This document shows, piece by piece, positions 1-6,238 of a stretch of 33,893 nt of DNA. Within the stretch, counting starts at the first letter, position 1, and every line of letters begins with the position of its first letter. Made by a program: the position numbers and the translations under genes. The stretch comes from Candidatus Peribacteraceae bacterium (GTDB lineage: Bacteria; Patescibacteriota; Gracilibacteria; Peribacterales; Peribacteraceae): NCBI GenBank assembly GCA_028699155.1, contig JAQVVD010000015.1:1-33893 (forward strand), in the 5' to 3' direction. The notes beneath the pieces were generated by a model. That model had not been told where the DNA came from. It did not search any database and was given only the letters and a program-made list of their open reading frames with translations.

Positions 1-1
1 G

Positions 2-94
2 GAGTTGCGTTTCAGCCAGTTCCTCTCCGTACTCGCATTGCTTGGGACTGTCGTGTACGTTATTGTTTATCGCCGAAAGTACCCCCATCTCTAA
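2..94 (+). CDS. C-terminal end of a membrane protein, possibly Lgt (partial)
   Basis: The window opens inside a reading frame whose last 30 codons run from position 2 to a TAA at 92-94. The tail reads LRFSQFLSVLALLG, then a hydrophobic stretch (VVYVIVY) and a basic end (RRKYPHL). A final membrane helix followed by Arg/Lys, preceded by an R-x-S-Q-x-L-S pattern, resembles the C-terminus of prolipoprotein diacylglyceryl transferase (Lgt), which lipidates lipoprotein cysteines in the membrane. That match is from memory and rests on about 30 residues, so the product name is tentative. The stop lies one base before the ATG of the next gene, implying one operon. Confidence 0.45.
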   Translation, partial: ELRFSQFLSVLALLGTVVYVIVYRRKYPHL

Positions 95-95
95 T

Positions 96-455
96 ATGCA
101 ACAGTTCACCGAAACCATTCAATCTCTCCTGGAGCCTTGGCTCCTCTTCCTCGCGGATGATCCGATGCTCCGTCTCCTGCAGGGCAGCATGCTGCTGGTT
201 GGCATTCTGGTCATCTTCCTCGTCTTCTTCACGACGCGCGATATCCTGCTGAGGACGAATTCCTTCCTGTATATGTTCGTCTGCATTCTGCTCGTTGCCG
301 CGTTCCCGGTTGCAGGATTCCTGCTCTACCTGCTCATCCGCCCTGCCAGGACGCTCAGGGAGCGCGAGCTCTACGCGATGGTGGTTGCGCTGAAAGCGCC
401 GAAGAAGACAGACGTTGCTCCATCGGAAAAATCCAAGGCACCGAAGAAGAAGTAA
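96..455 (+). CDS. Small two-helix membrane protein of unknown function
   Basis: Encodes 119 residues from the ATG at 96, one base after the preceding stop, so translation is probably coupled. An in-frame start at 42 would overlap the upstream gene by 50 bases and is less likely. An amphipathic N-terminal third is followed by two strong membrane segments (about residues 29-47 and 57-82) separated by a short loop with charged residues (TTRDILLR). The cytoplasmic tail is basic and ends in Lys/Pro-rich sequence (SEKSKAPKKK). No enzyme motif is visible. The next gene, also a small membrane protein with a Lys-rich end, follows after 27 bases, so the two may work together. I do not recognise the family. 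Confidence 0.7.
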   Translation: MQQFTETIQSLLEPWLLFLADDPMLRLLQGSMLLVGILVIFLVFFTTRDILLRTNSFLYMFVCILLVAAFPVAGFLLYLLIRPARTLRERELYAMVVALKAPKKTDVAPSEKSKAPKKK

Positions 456-482
456 GTGCCGCACACTCTTCCCCCGTACGCC

Positions 483-902
483 ATGCCCTCACTTAATTCT
501 CTGCTCGTTTACCTCTTCTATCCCAATCCGGGCGCAGTCGCTTTCTCCAATCCTAAGGCCCTTACCCTCCTCATTGTCTGTGCTGCGATGCTCGTGGCTT
601 CGTTCTTCTTTAGGCGGTGGCGCATGCACCTGGGCAATCCCGTCACGCGGCGCCTGAGCCGCTCGTGGTCAACGGCATCCTTCTGGTTCGGTCTCACAGG
701 GTGTTTTCTGGTGTTTTCGCGCATGGAATCCATCAGTTACGTCTCCATTCGTTTCCTGTGGGTACTGTGGGCAGCGTTCCTCGCGCTCTACCTCATCGTG
801 CAGGTTCGCGTCTTCCGCGCGCGCCACTACAACGTTCTTCCCGCGGAGCGTACGGAGGATCCCCGTTCGCGCTACCTGCCGAAGCGTAAGAAGAAAAAAT
901 AA
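483..902 (+). CDS. Small three-helix membrane protein of unknown function
   Basis: Encodes 139 residues from the ATG at 483; an in-frame GTG at 456 would directly abut the previous stop and is an alternative start. Three hydrophobic segments are visible at about residues 28-43, 68-80 and 90-108, with Arg-rich loops between them (FFRRWRMHLG, RRLSRSWS). The C-terminus is strongly basic and ends KRKKKK. Placed 27 bases after another small membrane protein on the same strand, it is most likely the last gene of that operon; a hairpin at 939-955 follows. No known family recognised. Confidence 0.7.
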   Translation: MPSLNSLLVYLFYPNPGAVAFSNPKALTLLIVCAAMLVASFFFRRWRMHLGNPVTRRLSRSWSTASFWFGLTGCFLVFSRMESISYVSIRFLWVLWAAFLALYLIVQVRVFRARHYNVLPAERTEDPRSRYLPKRKKKK

Positions 903-938
903 GCAGCTCTGCAAGTTCGCATCCTGCGTTTCTGCTTG

Positions 939-955
939 CGTTCGCTGTGCGAACG
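939..955 (+). terminator. Hairpin after the small membrane-protein operon
   Basis: A perfect 7-bp stem (CGTTCGC / GCGAACG) with a 3-nt loop starts 37 bases after the stop of the preceding gene and is followed only by a short pyrimidine run (TTCTTC). It could end the upstream operon. The weak T-tract makes intrinsic termination uncertain. Confidence 0.4.
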
Positions 956-993
956 TTCTTCAATGAGGCACTGCGAAGGAAGATTCGATTCCG

Positions 994-999
994 TAGACT
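994..999 (+). promoter_or_regulatory. -10 box of corA, leaderless arrangement
   Basis: TAGACT lies exactly 8 bases before the ATG at 1008, so transcription should begin at or within a base or two of the start codon. No Shine-Dalgarno sequence is present. This also supports 1008 over the further-upstream in-frame codons at 936 and 963. Confidence 0.45.
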
Positions 1000-1007
1000 C
1001 TGTTCCC

Positions 1008-1919
1008 ATGCGGTCGCTTTCCTACAAGGGCATTACCTGGCATGACGATCCCGATCCGACCAAGAAAGATTTGGTTCGGCTGCAGAAGAAGTACGGGTTC
1101 CACGAGCTCGATATTCAGGATTGTCTGAGCGAACATGAACGTCCCAAGGTCGAGGAGTACGAGAAATACCTGTTCATCGTCTTCCACATTCCGTATCTCA
1201 GCCGCACCTCCGGGCGCATCCTGAAGGAGGAGGTGAATATCTTCATCGGTCAGGAGTTCATCGTGACGTTGCATGAGGGGAAAATTCCCATCCTGGATTT
1301 CCTCTGGAAGGAGCTTCGGGATTCCCGGGTCAAGCGTATGGAGTACCTGGAGCATGGGACGGGATTCTTCCTGTATCAGCTCATGCGCCATTTCTTCGAG
1401 GGCATCTTCCCTCTGGTCGATACCATGACCAAGCAGCTGCGCCGCATGGAAGATGAGCTGTTTGAGAGCGGGGAGGAAGTGGATCTGCTCAAGGACATCA
1501 TGACGCTCAAGCGCAACATCATCACGATGCGCAGCATTCTCCTGCCGCAACGTACCCTGATTGCGACGCTGGAACATAAGAACAAGCGGTTTGCCTCCGC
1601 GGATCTCACGCTCTACTTCGATGACATCCTCGATGCGATCGAACGCCAGTGGTCGCTCCTGGATACGGCGAAAGAAATGATCGATGCCCTGCAGGAGACG
1701 CATGAATCCTGGCTCAGCCACAAGACCAACGAAGTCATCCGCGTGCTCACGATCTTCTCTGTGACGATGCTGCCGCTCACGTTCATTGCAGGTCTGTACG
1801 GCATGAATGTCGCACTGCCCTTCGATCATCATCCGTATGCCTTCTTCGGGATTGTCGTTCTCCTCCTCCTTCTGACTACCGGCATGATCGGGTTCTTCGT
1901 CCGGAAACGGTGGTTGTAG
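1008..1919 (+). CDS. corA: CorA-family divalent metal transporter
   Basis: Encodes 303 residues, a usual CorA length. CorA proteins are pentameric inner-membrane channels for Mg2+ (also Co2+/Ni2+). The N-terminal two thirds are a soluble alpha/beta plus long-helix domain (for example RMEDELFESGEEVDLLKDI). Two C-terminal membrane helices follow: the first ends in the diagnostic YGMN motif (G265-M266-N267) and the second spans about residues 278-297, followed by the basic end VRKRWL. The start at 1008 was chosen because the conserved domain (SYKGITWHD) begins just after it and a -10 box precedes it by 8 bases. In-frame starts at 936 and 963 add residues with no family resemblance. Confidence 0.93.
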   Translation: MRSLSYKGITWHDDPDPTKKDLVRLQKKYGFHELDIQDCLSEHERPKVEEYEKYLFIVFHIPYLSRTSGRILKEEVNIFIGQEFIVTLHEGKIPILDFLWKELRDSRVKRMEYLEHGTGFFLYQLMRHFFEGIFPLVDTMTKQLRRMEDELFESGEEVDLLKDIMTLKRNIITMRSILLPQRTLIATLEHKNKRFASADLTLYFDDILDAIERQWSLLDTAKEMIDALQETHESWLSHKTNEVIRVLTIFSVTMLPLTFIAGLYGMNVALPFDHHPYAFFGIVVLLLLLTTGMIGFFVRKRWL

Positions 1920-1955
1920 GTTCCTGAGGTCGCAGCGGCTTCTCTCTCCGTATTA

Positions 1956-1985
1956 TTGACAGAAGCGCAGTTCAGGGAATAGCAT
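1956..1985 (+). promoter_or_regulatory. Possible promoter with consensus -35 box
   Basis: TTGACA at 1956-1961 is a perfect -35 box. An 18-base spacer leads to TAGCAT at 1980-1985 as a possible -10. If that is used, the -10 overlaps the ATG at 1984 and the gene would have to start at the next in-frame ATG, 1999. Medium-low confidence because the -10 is only a partial match. Confidence 0.35.
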
Positions 1986-2922
1986 GCTTCACTTTCTTAT
2001 GCCTCTCAAACACGGTCACGAAACACGGCTTATTTTCCTGCTTGGGGTTGTTTTCATTGCGACGGGTATTATGGTGTCGCTCCTCCCGCCGCTGCCATCC
2101 GGTTTGGGTCCCTGGACCGTTCTCTTCCTTCTCTCCGTCCTCTACTCGGTTCTCCTGTATCCAACGTTCAGGCGCAACCGTGCGGATAATGCCTTTCGGA
2201 AGTTACACTGGTTCCCCGCACTCATGCTGCTGTTCTGGCTGTTCCTGCAGGGTGCTATGCTCCTGTTTGACGGGGTCGCTGCCGTTTCCCGGATTTTTGC
2301 CTGGGGGTGGTCACTCCCTGCTGTGACGGTAGGGTTCTTTCTCCTGTTCGTTTTCTGTCTGCAGGTGATACGCCAGCGTGCGCGCCGCATTCTGCTCCTC
2401 GCGCTCTTGTTCGTGCCGTACGCCGTCATGGGATTCCTGGCAGAGCAGCCGCAGTTTACCGTGAACCAGCGTCTGGCAGCGCTGCTGTGGGACCATGCGA
2501 TCTGGAGCGTTGGATCCGGTCAGAGCGGCGCCAATCTGGTTGCTCAGAACGGTTCCCAATCCTCCGCTGCACTCAATCTGGATCCTTCTTCCGATCCTGG
2601 TGAAGAACGCTGGCGCGAGGCATTGCGCGCGTTCCAGCGTCGCATGCAGGGCACAGTATCTTTCGGCAGCGTGGAAACAGGAGCGACTGCTGGCGGCTCG
2701 CAGAGTGCAGCTGTTTCTGTCGGCGAACAGGCGGTGCCACAGGTGCCTGCGTTCCCACCCAGCCTGCAGCGCGGCGGCACGGGCGCACATCTGCGCGAAG
2801 TTGCGTCCAAGCCAAACGGTTTGCCAGAGTCCGGGTTCGGGTTCGGTGCCTTTGCGCTCACGCTTGTCGGCGGCTACTGCGCGACGCTCCATGCGCGGGC
2901 AAAACGGAGAAGCGGCAATTGA
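1984..2922 (+). CDS. Membrane protein with LPESG sorting-like C-terminus
   Basis: Encodes 312 residues (307 if it starts at 1999, which the upstream promoter geometry would favour). The N-terminal half holds about five hydrophobic segments (near residues 16-35, 43-58, 76-96, 108-129, 136-150). A polar segment rich in Ser, Gly, Ala and Gln (about 165-275) follows. The C-terminus reads LPESG at residues 280-284, then a hydrophobic stretch, then a basic end (HARAKRRSGN). That order, motif then hydrophobic segment then positive tail, is the layout of a sortase cell-wall sorting signal, with Ser in place of the usual Thr. Several N-terminal helices are unusual for a sortase substrate, so the match may be fortuitous. 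Family not recognised. A heptamer repeat array begins at its stop codon. Confidence 0.7.
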   Translation: MLHFLMPLKHGHETRLIFLLGVVFIATGIMVSLLPPLPSGLGPWTVLFLLSVLYSVLLYPTFRRNRADNAFRKLHWFPALMLLFWLFLQGAMLLFDGVAAVSRIFAWGWSLPAVTVGFFLLFVFCLQVIRQRARRILLLALLFVPYAVMGFLAEQPQFTVNQRLAALLWDHAIWSVGSGQSGANLVAQNGSQSSAALNLDPSSDPGEERWREALRAFQRRMQGTVSFGSVETGATAGGSQSAAVSVGEQAVPQVPAFPPSLQRGGTGAHLREVASKPNGLPESGFGFGAFALTLVGGYCATLHARAKRRSGN

Positions 2923-3013
2923 AAATTGAAAATTGAAAATGGAAAATGGAAAACGTACCGGATGGGTTGCCCCATGTGTTCATTTTCCATTTTCAATTTT
3001 CCATTATCCATTA
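2917..3013. repeat. Inverted pair of 7-bp-period tandem arrays before enolase
   Basis: The left arm (2921-2954) is five near-copies of the unit GAAAATK. The right arm (2981-3013) is five near-copies of the complementary unit (CATTTTC-like). Bases 2928-2948 and 2981-3001 are perfect 21-bp inverted copies separated by 32 bases; that loop contains a small stem (ATGGG/CCCAT at 2962-2966 and 2971-2975). As RNA this would be a long A/U-rich hairpin. The right arm ends where the putative enolase -10 box starts. Similar period-7 arrays lie at 22899-22970 and 24508-24604. Confidence 0.85.
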
Positions 3014-3017
3014 GGAT
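3012..3017 (+). promoter_or_regulatory. Possible -10 box of enolase, leaderless arrangement
   Basis: TAGGAT lies 8 bases before the enolase ATG at 3026. It is a weak match to TATAAT by itself, but it shares the spacing seen at many other starts in the window. It directly abuts the right arm of the heptamer repeat. Confidence 0.3.
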
Positions 3018-3025
3018 GTTCCTTG

Positions 3026-4291
3026 ATGAGTACCATTCAAAAACTCCACGCTCGCCAGATTCTCGATTCCCGCGGGAATCCCACTATTGAGGTGGACTGC
3101 ACGCTCGATGATGGCTCGTTCGGCCGGGCAGCGGTTCCCTCCGGTGCTTCTACCGGATCACACGAGGCGCTCGAACTGCGCGATGGTGACAAGAAGCTCT
3201 ACGGGGGGGCCTCTGTGCTCAAGGCGGTTGCCAATGTGAATGGCGCCATAGCCTCCGCGCTGGTTGCGCAGGACATCGCCGATCAGCGGGGCATCGATGC
3301 CATGCTGGTGGAGCTGGATGGCACTCCCAACAAGTCGAAGTTTGGCGCGAATGCGATCCTCGGCGTTTCCATGGCTGTGTGCCGCGCCCGCGCAGGAGCG
3401 GAGCGCAGGCCTCTCTACCGCTCGCTCGCAGACCAATTCGGCGCCGGCGATCCGACGTTGCTGCCTGTGCCGCACATGAATGTCATCAATGGCGGCAAGC
3501 ATGCGGATAGCGGGCTCTCGTTCCAGGAGTGCATGATCGTGCCCTGCGGATTTTCGCGTTTCTCCGATGCGCTTCGCGCCGGAGCCGAGACGTTCCATTC
3601 GCTCAAGAAAATTCTGAAGAATGACGGGCACATTACCGCAGTGGGTGATGAGGGGGGATTCGCTCCACGCGTGAAGAATGCCACGGAGGCATTCGAGTAC
3701 CTGGCGCGCGCCATAGAGGAGGCGGGGTACGGTGCGAACATACGGATTGCCATCGATGCGGCGGCATCCGAATTCTGCAAGGATGGCGTCTATCATGTGG
3801 ATGGCAGGCAGCTCTCATCTTCCCAGCTTACGGACTACTACGCAGAACTCATCGATCGCTACCCCTTCGTGAGCATCGAGGACAGCCACAGCGAAGATGA
3901 CTGGGAGGGATTCTCCGGCATGACTGCCGCTCTCGGCGGCAAGGTGCAGCTCGTGGGCGATGATCTACTCGTGACCAATGTGGAGCGCATTCAGAAGGGG
4001 ATTGAAATGAAAGCCGTGAATTCCGTTCTGATTAAGTTAAACCAGATCGGAACGGTGAGCGAGACCGTGGATGCCATCGAGCTCGCGCAGCAGAGCGGAT
4101 GGACTGCGGTCGTGAGCCACCGCAGCGGCGAAACGGAAGATACCTTCATCGCGCATCTGGCTGTTGCGATGGAGACGGGACAAATCAAAACGGGTTCGGC
4201 TTCCCGCACCGATCGCGTGTGCAAATACAACCAGCTCCTCCGGATCGAGGAGCAGCTGGGGAAGAGTGCGCGGTACCAGTCGCCGTTCTAA
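3026..4291 (+). CDS. eno: Enolase (phosphopyruvate hydratase)
   Basis: Encodes 421 residues and converts 2-phosphoglycerate to phosphoenolpyruvate in the cytosol. The N-terminus carries [14 protein letters not shown] and the substrate loop [15 protein letters not shown]. The catalytic acid segment GDEGGFAP places the acid/base Glu at residue 209, and KLNQIGT places the catalytic Lys at 337. The C-terminal signature [17 protein letters not shown] and the [10 protein letters not shown] segment are present. The metal-site segment reads [11 protein letters not shown], where most enolases have a Gly after IED, a small deviation. The frame is open back to 2933 but that part runs through the repeat array and has no homology, so the start is the ATG at 3026. 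It stands alone, with a hairpin behind it. Confidence 0.97.
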   Translation: MSTIQKLHARQILDSRGNPTIEVDCTLDDGSFGRAAVPSGASTGSHEALELRDGDKKLYGGASVLKAVANVNGAIASALVAQDIADQRGIDAMLVELDGTPNKSKFGANAILGVSMAVCRARAGAERRPLYRSLADQFGAGDPTLLPVPHMNVINGGKHADSGLSFQECMIVPCGFSRFSDALRAGAETFHSLKKILKNDGHITAVGDEGGFAPRVKNATEAFEYLARAIEEAGYGANIRIAIDAAASEFCKDGVYHVDGRQLSSSQLTDYYAELIDRYPFVSIEDSHSEDDWEGFSGMTAALGGKVQLVGDDLLVTNVERIQKGIEMKAVNSVLIKLNQIGTVSETVDAIELAQQSGWTAVVSHRSGETEDTFIAHLAVAMETGQIKTGSASRTDRVCKYNQLLRIEEQLGKSARYQSPF

Positions 4292-4323
4292 GCTTTCCTC
4301 TTCAGCCACCAGCTTTTCAGCGG

Positions 4324-4341
4324 TGGGAGGCTTACCTCCCA
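4324..4341 (+). terminator. Hairpin terminator candidate after enolase
   Basis: A perfect 7-bp stem (TGGGAGG / CCTCCCA) with loop CTTA starts 33 bases after the enolase stop. It is followed by an interrupted T-rich stretch (TGCTTTATCCTTTTCC). A competing stem with CCACC at 4307-4311 is possible. Confidence 0.55.
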
Positions 4342-4431
4342 TGCTTTATCCTTTTCCACGCGCTTGTTGCGCTCATGGAGTGCCTGAATATTTGCTTCGA
4401 GATTTTGCATGGTTGTTGCAGGCTTGCATTG

Positions 4432-4437
4432 TATACT
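4432..4437 (+). promoter_or_regulatory. -10 box of tRNA-Pro
   Basis: TATACT lies 10 bases before the mature tRNA 5' end, so the primary transcript would have a leader of only about 3-4 bases. No good -35 box is visible at 16-18 bases upstream. Confidence 0.5.
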
Positions 4438-4447
4438 CCCGCCGTGT

Positions 4448-4524
4448 CGGGGTGTAGTTCAGTTGGCTAGAACGCATGCATGGGGTGCATGAGGTCGCTG
4501 GTTCGAGTCCAGTCACCCCGACCA
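4448..4524 (+). tRNA. tRNA-Pro (anticodon GGG), CCA encoded
   Basis: A full cloverleaf can be drawn. The acceptor stem CGGGGTG (4448-4454) pairs with CACCCCG (4514-4520), followed by discriminator A and encoded CCA (4522-4524). The D stem is GTTC/GAAC. The anticodon stem CATGC/GCATG closes the loop ATGGGGT, giving anticodon GGG at 4482-4484 with G at position 37, as usual for proline tRNAs. The T stem is GCTGG/CCAGT with one G-U pair and loop TTCGAGT. It decodes CCC and CCU. Confidence 0.95.
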
Positions 4525-4528
4525 GCTT

Positions 4529-4561
4529 CGTGAGAGACAAACCTACGGTTTTTCTCTCACG
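4529..4561 (+). terminator. Nested hairpin just after tRNA-Pro
   Basis: A 9-bp perfect outer stem (CGTGAGAGA / TCTCTCACG) encloses a 5-bp inner stem (AAACC / GGTTT) around a 3-base loop. It starts 4 bases after the encoded CCA. No T-run follows, so it may mark the tRNA 3' processing boundary or be a Rho-independent end of unusual type. Confidence 0.45.
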
Positions 4562-4592
4562 GACTCTCATTTCCCTCAGAGGTGTCGCTCCA

Positions 4593-4609
4593 GCGCGGGA
4601 AACCCGCGC
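4593..4609 (+). terminator. GC-rich hairpin
   Basis: A 7-bp stem (GCGCGGG / CCCGCGC) with an AAA loop, followed after some bases by TCATTTTCAT. Possible backup terminator for the tRNA-Pro transcript; the T-tract is poor. Confidence 0.35.
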
Positions 4610-4701
4610 TTCGCGGTCATTTTCATGTATCTTGTGCGATGCATGGACGAAGCGAATGCGGATCCGAAGGAAGTCCAGCTTTTGAAAAGTCATTCCTATT
4701 G

Positions 4702-4721
4702 CCAAATCCTGCCGGATTTGG
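4702..4721 (+). terminator. Hairpin with T-rich tail upstream of the DHH gene
   Basis: A perfect 8-bp stem (CCAAATCC / GGATTTGG) with loop TGCC, followed by TTTCATGGTCTCTTTT. It lies 31 bases before the -35 box of the next gene, so it could insulate that promoter from upstream transcription. Confidence 0.45.
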
Positions 4722-4751
4722 TTTCATGGTCTCTTTTCTATTCTCCAAGTA

Positions 4752-4780
4752 TTGATTTTTAATAGAAATTATGTCATAAT
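4752..4780 (+). promoter_or_regulatory. Promoter of the DHH phosphoesterase gene
   Basis: TTGATT (4752-4757), a 17-base spacer and CATAAT (4775-4780) form a near-consensus promoter in an AT-rich patch. Predicted transcription start is about 8 bases before the ATG at 4795, so the leader is very short. There is no Shine-Dalgarno sequence. Confidence 0.6.
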
Positions 4781-4794
4781 AATACGTTACATCC

Positions 4795-6174
4795 ATGAGT
4801 CTCTCCTCGTCAGAACTGGCGGCAGCATCCAAAGCAGTGCAGGAGCACCAGCGCATCCTGGTGATTCCGCATGCGAATGTCGATCCGGACGGCTTGAGCA
4901 GCGCACTCGCGTGTTACGAAGTCTTCCGTGCCCTCGGCAAGGATGTCACAGTCGTGTGCCCCGATACGCTTCCGGAATCACTCAATTTTCTCCCCGGGTT
5001 CGAGAAGCTCTCCCGATCGATGGAGGCGCAGGAGAACTTCGTCATCACCATTAATCTGGAGGATGGGATGGAGGTGGATAAACTGCGTTACACGGTGGAG
5101 GACAAGCGCGTGAATATCATTGTCGTGCCGAAGAGCGGGCGCATCCACAGGGATCAGATCACCCTCTCTGAGGGCGATGCGCCGTACGATTTGATCGTCG
5201 TGGTGGATACCGCCGATCTTCCGCTCCTCGGATCGCTCTACACGGAGCATATTGACGTCCTCTCCTCGGTGCCGATCCTGAATATAGACCACCATATCAG
5301 CAATACGAAGTTCGGGCAGTTGCAGCTCATTGATCCGACTGCTGCGAGCGCAACGGAGGTGCTCTACCACTGGTTCCTGCAGGATCCTGCGCTCAGGAAG
5401 ACGCTCACGGCGGATACCGCGACGCTCCTGCTCACCGGGCTCATCACCGATACGCGCAGTTTCCAGAATCCCAATACTACTCCACGCTCGCTGGAGGTGG
5501 CTGCAGAGTTGCTGGAGCTTGGCGCGCGCCAGCAGGAGATCATCAAGAACATTTACAAGACCAAGCCGCTCTCCACGCTGCGCATCTGGGGGCGCGCGCT
5601 CAACCGGATTCAGATCGATACCTCCGGGGGAATTGTCTGGTCCACGGTTTCCCGCGAAGACCTTGCGGAAATGGGGGCAGGCAGCAAAGAGACGCACGGG
5701 CTCCTCGACGAGCTCATCTCCACCATTCCCGATGCCGATGTGCACGTGCTCTTCACCGAGCTGGAGGAGGGGGAGGGAGGGCTCAAGGCGAGCATGCGCT
5801 CCTCGCCCGCCATCAATGTGAGCAAGCTCGCTGCGGAAACCTACGGAGGAGGCGGCCACGCGCGCGCCGCCGGGTTCCGCATCAAGCGGTTTTCCAACTT
5901 CGATCTGCAGGTGCTCGAGTGCATCCAGAAGCTCCGGGATGGCATTGCGGCGCAGCGCGAGACCGCGCAGGCGCCGCGCCCTGTGCCGCCTGCTTCGCAG
6001 GCGAAAGCGCCGCAGGAGCCGAAAGAGGAATCTGCTCCCGATTCTCCTCTTCCCTCTGCGAAGCCAAAAACGCGCAGGAAGAAGGAGCTCGATGTCGTCG
6101 GGGATGTCGCTCCCCGCAGTATGGAGGGCGGCGATTCCGGCGATATCATGCAGGAGCTGACATCCGGCGCGTAA
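4795..6174 (+). CDS. DHH/DHHA1 phosphoesterase, NrnA-like (nanoRNase/pAp phosphatase)
   Basis: Encodes 459 residues. The DHH superfamily uses Mn2+ to hydrolyse short oligonucleotides or 3',5'-bisphosphorylated nucleosides; NrnA-type members degrade nanoRNA and pAp in the cytosol. Visible motifs: an N-terminal H-x-N-x-D-x-D segment (PHANVDPDGLSSALA, about residues 25-39), DTADL near residue 140, the signature DHH at 165-167 (NIDHHISN), and the DHHA1 nucleotide-binding loop GGGGHARAAGF at 351-361. The last 75 residues are a low-complexity Pro/Ala/Lys/Glu tail not needed for the enzyme. It has its own promoter and lies directly upstream of infB; nrnA and infB are commonly neighbours in bacteria. 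RecJ-like activity is less likely given the size. Confidence is high for family and moderate for substrate. Confidence 0.88.
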   Translation: MSLSSSELAAASKAVQEHQRILVIPHANVDPDGLSSALACYEVFRALGKDVTVVCPDTLPESLNFLPGFEKLSRSMEAQENFVITINLEDGMEVDKLRYTVEDKRVNIIVVPKSGRIHRDQITLSEGDAPYDLIVVVDTADLPLLGSLYTEHIDVLSSVPILNIDHHISNTKFGQLQLIDPTAASATEVLYHWFLQDPALRKTLTADTATLLLTGLITDTRSFQNPNTTPRSLEVAAELLELGARQQEIIKNIYKTKPLSTLRIWGRALNRIQIDTSGGIVWSTVSREDLAEMGAGSKETHGLLDELISTIPDADVHVLFTELEEGEGGLKASMRSSPAINVSKLAAETYGGGGHARAAGFRIKRFSNFDLQVLECIQKLRDGIAAQRETAQAPRPVPPASQAKAPQEPKEESAPDSPLPSAKPKTRRKKELDVVGDVAPRSMEGGDSGDIMQELTSGA

Positions 6175-6213
6175 GAGAACTCCGGGGCTTTCGCTTGTGG
6201 TCAATCTCTCCTC

Positions 6214-6222
6214 TGTTAGACT
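6214..6222 (+). promoter_or_regulatory. Possible extended -10 promoter of infB
   Basis: TG-T-TAGACT (6214-6222) is an extended -10 pattern 16 bases before the ATG at 6239, giving a leader of about 10 bases. Read-through from the DHH gene is also possible since no terminator separates them. Confidence 0.3.
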
Positions 6223-6238
6223 GGCGTACGGCTTTTCG

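Larger units (their letters stand above)
4525..4794 (+). other. Gene-free spacer with three hairpins and a promoter
   Basis: About 270 bases separate tRNA-Pro from the DHH phosphoesterase gene. The spacer holds a nested hairpin at 4529-4561, a GC-rich hairpin at 4593-4609, a hairpin with a T-rich tail at 4702-4721, and a promoter at 4752-4780. No credible protein is seen: the only open frame of note is a 39-codon frame from 4638 without homology or start signals. Confidence 0.6.

Noticed and set aside
2933-3025. N-terminal extension of enolase in the open frame
   Set aside because: It translates the heptamer repeat arrays, has no enolase homology, and the family N-terminus begins at 3026.
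4373-4705. Minus-strand open frame of 110 codons over tRNA-Pro with the string GVTGLEPATS
   Set aside because: This is the well-known spurious protein produced by translating the antisense of a tRNA gene; it has no start signals and covers the tRNA completely.
4638-4757. 39-codon plus-strand frame after tRNA-Pro
   Set aside because: It crosses a hairpin and has no promoter at the right distance, no homology and no start signal.
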